Below, piece by piece: positions 62,289 through 64,000 of a stretch of DNA of 64,000 bases (positions are counted from its first letter, which is position 1; every line of letters starts with the position of its first letter). Position numbers and translations under genes: made by a program. The stretch is from the NCBI GenBank assembly GCA_024685175.1, contig JAIKWD010000013.1:62001-126000 (forward strand), read 5' to 3'. The stretch is from Bacteroidales bacterium (GTDB lineage Bacteria; Bacteroidota; Bacteroidia; Bacteroidales; WCHB1-69). The notes under the pieces were generated by a model. It had not been told where the DNA came from and searched no databases. It was given only the letters and a program-made list of their open reading frames with translations.

Positions 62289-62308
62289 CTGCTTCAAAAA
62301 TCCTCGGA

Positions 62309-62623
62309 ATGTCTATACAATTCACTGGAATCATCACCGCACTCTGCACTTTTGTTATTATTGGCTTTTTTCATCCCATCGTTATCAAAGTAGAGTATTA
62401 TACCGGCACTAAACTATGGTGGCTCTTCTTGCTGATTGCCATAGCCTGCGCAACCGCCTCTTTGTTTATCCAAAACATCCTATTATCTACTGCCATAGGC
62501 ATTGTTAGTGCATCTTCGCTATGGAGCATAGGCGAACTCTTCAAGCAACGCAAACGCGTGCTGAAGGGTTGGTTTCCCATGAATCCCAAGAGGAAACACG
62601 AGTATGAGATAAAAGAGAAATAG
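62309..62623 (+). CDS. DUF4491 family membrane protein
   Basis: A 104-residue membrane protein with three hydrophobic segments (6-24, 35-53, 58-72). The G-F-F-H-P-I-V-I-K-V-E-Y-Y-T-G-T-K and G-W-F-P-M-N-P-K-R motifs are the DUF4491 signature; the family size is about 100 residues. Function unknown. The gene ends 9 bases from the convergent glutathione peroxidase stop. Confidence 0.85.
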   Translation: MSIQFTGIITALCTFVIIGFFHPIVIKVEYYTGTKLWWLFLLIAIACATASLFIQNILLSTAIGIVSASSLWSIGELFKQRKRVLKGWFPMNPKRKHEYEIKEK

Positions 62624-62632
62624 CGTTCTCCC

Positions 62633-63238
62633 CTACTTCAACAGTTGTTCAATAGCAGGAGCCATAGCCGTTTTGTCGGCGGTAGGTTCGAAGCGTTGCA
62701 CGACGTTACCTTCGCGATCGATGAGAAACTTGGTGAAGTTCCACTTGATATCGGGTTTCTTGTCGTAATCGGGATCGGCCTTGCGCATCATCTGGTCCAA
62801 TACGGGACCCAGTTTGTGGTTGGGGTCGAAGCCGGCAAAGCTCTTCTGGGCTTTGAGATAGGTGTACAGAGGGGACTCGTTCTCGCCATTGACATCGATT
62901 TTCTTGAAGCGCGGGAACTCTGTGTTGAAACGCATTGTGCAGAACTGTTGGATTTCATCGTCAGTACCCGGCGCTTGGCCGCCAAACTGGTTGCACGGAA
63001 AATCAAGCACCTCGAAGCCCTGAGCACGATATTGGGCGTAGAGTTGCTCCAAATCATCATATTGAGGAGTAAAACCGCATTCCGTTGCGGTGTTGACAAT
63101 CAGAAGCACTTTGCCCTTATAGGCTGCAAGGGTGGTTTCATTACCTTTATTGTCCTTGACAGGAATTTCGTAAATGTTTTGTGCCATAGCAGTAGTAATA
63201 AAAATGAATATTAGGGATAAAAGAAAAGATTTTTTCAT
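62633..63238 (-). CDS. Exported glutathione peroxidase family protein (Cys type)
   Basis: A 201-residue thiol peroxidase with a signal peptide (A-M-A, about residue 19). Active-site T-A-T-E-C-G-F-T has Cys, coded by tgc (no selenocysteine). D-F-P-C-N-Q-F-G-G-Q (second Cys region and Gln) and W-N-F-T-K-F-L-I (Trp and Asn of the tetrad) are present. It reduces hydroperoxides in the periplasm, probably via thioredoxin rather than glutathione. It is preceded by a TATCTTTG element at 63265. Confidence 0.92.
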   Translation of the reverse strand: MKKSFLLSLIFIFITTAMAQNIYEIPVKDNKGNETTLAAYKGKVLLIVNTATECGFTPQYDDLEQLYAQYRAQGFEVLDFPCNQFGGQAPGTDDEIQQFCTMRFNTEFPRFKKIDVNGENESPLYTYLKAQKSFAGFDPNHKLGPVLDQMMRKADPDYDKKPDIKWNFTKFLIDREGNVVQRFEPTADKTAMAPAIEQLLK

Positions 63239-63264
63239 TGTTATGATTTGGATGATAATTGGGG

Positions 63265-63272
63265 CAAAGATA
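63265..63272 (-). promoter_or_regulatory. -7 element TATCTTTG for glutathione peroxidase
   Basis: TAnnTTTG on the minus strand, 26 bases before ATG 63238. Confidence 0.6.
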
Positions 63273-63282
63273 CAAAAAATAA

Positions 63283-63346
63283 TTAGGAATCAGGAATGAA
63301 GCCCAACCTAATGACTAACTAATCACTAACTACTGACCACTATAAA
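63283..63346. repeat. GGAATCA/GGAATGA and ACTAACT tracts
   Basis: ggaatcaggaatgaagc at 63288-63304, then aatgactaactaatcactaa and ctaactactgaccac to 63341. Both periodic families meet in one intergenic region. Confidence 0.5.
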
Positions 63347-63363
63347 AAAATCTCCGCTAAAAA

Positions 63364-63393
63364 TTGGAATGTGCGAAAAAAAGTGTATTTTTG
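63364..63393 (+). promoter_or_regulatory. Promoter TTG-N19-TATTTTTG for tRNA-His
   Basis: TTG at 63364-63366, 19 bases, TATTTTTG at 63386-63393, 25 bases before the tRNA. Confidence 0.6.
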
Positions 63394-63418
63394 CCGCCGT
63401 CTTTGAGACACACGATAT

Positions 63419-63493
63419 GGCGGTTGTAGCTCAGTTGGTTAGAGTACCGGATTGTGGTTCCGTGGGTCGTCGGTTCGAATCCGACCTGCCGCC
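63419..63493 (+). tRNA. tRNA-His (anticodon GTG)
   Basis: 75 bases. The extra G at -1 is encoded and pairs with C73. Anticodon loop TTGTGGT, anticodon GTG. D arm GCTC/GAGT, T arm GTCGG/CCGAC with loop TTCGAAT. There are two mismatches: T6 with T67 in the acceptor stem, and C27 with T43 at the top of the anticodon stem. No CCA is encoded. A terminator follows at 63505. Confidence 0.9.
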
Positions 63494-63504
63494 CGAAAGA
63501 AAAT

Positions 63505-63544
63505 AAAATCAGCAATTTACGAAAGTAGATTGCTGATTTTTTTT
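63505..63544 (+). terminator. Terminator after tRNA-His
   Basis: The stem aaaatcagcaat with attgctgatttt extends inward through tttac/gtaga with a gaaa loop and ends in eight T. Confidence 0.85.
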
Positions 63545-63602
63545 GTTTTTCTAAGGCATTTCTATGCCAACAGGCACTATTTTGTCCTTTCCATAGTGTA
63601 CG

Positions 63603-64000
63603 TTATTCGTGATTGATATTGGAGCCGCCTGAACAGTTGCTGCCCACCGTTGTGGCCGTGCCCGTGTAAAAGATCTCGCTGTCGCCGGACAAGCTGCAAC
63701 GGATGCTGCCGTCGCAATGAAACCGCATCATGCTAGCGCCGCTAATTTCTCCCTCAACATGGTTGCTGGCGAAGTTGTAGCTGCCGTTGCTCTTGGTTGT
63801 GCTGATGGACGATGCGCCGGAGAGCTTCACGTCGAGACGGGGGGCTTGTCCAAAGAGGTTCAGGTTCGATGCGCCGGAGGCGTGGACATCCAACTCGTCC
63901 GAGACAGAGAGCGCACTGTTCACCGTCGATGCGCCGGAGAGGTCCATATCCAATTTGCGGGCGGAAAAAGGCGCGCTGAAGGTGGACGCACCGGACAACT
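63603..64000 (-). CDS. Head-GIN domain protein (DUF2807), cut by the window end
   Basis: The last 132 residues of a protein with head-GIN (DUF2807) repeats: L-S-G-A-S, H-A-S-G-A-S-N-L, K-L-S-G-A-S-S-I and E-I-S-G-A-S-M-M recur every 20-25 residues in a right-handed beta-helix pattern. The 5' end lies outside the window, so signal and start are not visible. Such proteins are exported or outer-surface; function unknown. Confidence 0.75.
   Translation of the reverse strand, partial: LSGASTFSAPFSARKLDMDLSGASTVNSALSVSDELDVHASGASNLNLFGQAPRLDVKLSGASSISTTKSNGSYNFASNHVEGEISGASMMRFHCDGSIRCSLSGDSEIFYTGTATTVGSNCSGGSNINHE

Noticed and set aside
63058-63110. Selenocysteine glutathione peroxidase
   Set aside because: The active-site codon is tgc for Cys and the frame has no internal tga.

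Overview
The window looks like a chromosomal segment of an anaerobic bacterium of the phylum Bacteroidota, most likely order Bacteroidales. The grounds are: promoters of the Bacteroidetes form (TTTG, about 19 bases, TAnnTTTG) in front of many genes; a secreted giant with a type IX secretion (T9SS) type A sorting tail; an S46 dipeptidyl-peptidase; a TatA/TatC translocase without TatB; a lipoprotein of the TamA/BamA family (TamL type); flotillin-like FloA with NfeD; an ABM/EFR1/rubrerythrin style redox set; and small families typical of the group (YARHG, DUF4491, head-GIN). No transposase, phage gene, integrase or CRISPR array was seen, so most of the window reads as ordinary core chromosome with some lineage-specific inserts.

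Layout. 1-8 kb: a 5'-truncated AlkD-type DNA glycosylase, a membrane protein, a YARHG protein, then a forward run starting with a very large redox fusion (flavin reductase, rubredoxin, second rubredoxin-like knuckle, rubrerythrin, third rubredoxin), a CNNM-type CBS protein, an outer-membrane barrel and an endonuclease/exonuclease/phosphatase; tRNA-Pro; a frameshifted small acidic gene in front of an AlkZ-like protein. 8-14 kb: a compact reverse cluster with DPP7, tatA, tatC, a membrane polyferredoxin with an internal twin-arginine segment, and a twin-arginine aldo/keto reductase-ferredoxin, so the Tat pore sits with two of its probable substrates. 14-22 kb: small enzymes (exonuclease, MmcQ, ABM monooxygenase, thioesterase, VanX-like dipeptidase, nitroreductase, flavoprotein, EFR1 ferredoxin, bacterioferritin-like protein) and a divergently placed AraC regulator with a direct-repeat operator candidate. 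22-41 kb: envelope and housekeeping genes (acyltransferase, transglutaminase, RecF, M49-like peptidase, CstA, FloA/NfeD, TyrS, ProX-like editing protein, UPF1-like helicase, DUF2156-GNAT fusion). 41.6-50.5 kb: a single 2945-residue adhesin-like protein with eight choice-of-anchor-J/cleaved-adhesin modules and eleven FN3 domains. 50.7-64 kb: dnaK, a small HE-motif membrane protein, indolepyruvate:ferredoxin oxidoreductase (iorA, iorB), mreC, mreD, tamL, trmH-like, dnaB, cytidine deaminase, DUF4491, glutathione peroxidase, tRNA-His and a head-GIN protein cut by the window end.

How it fits together. The genes describe a strict or near-strict anaerobe that ferments peptides (DPP7, M49-like peptidase, IorAB, CstA), runs many low-potential ferredoxin/flavin reactions, and carries peroxide and oxygen defence (rubrerythrin fusion, bacterioferritin-like protein, glutathione peroxidase, nitroreductases). 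Several proteins are exported by Sec, Tat, lipoprotein or T9SS routes. Between genes there are recurring short degenerate tracts with a period of about seven bases (GGAATTA/GGAATGA, ACTAACT/TGACTAC and TTTTGAATTC types), which in one case run into the end of a coding region.
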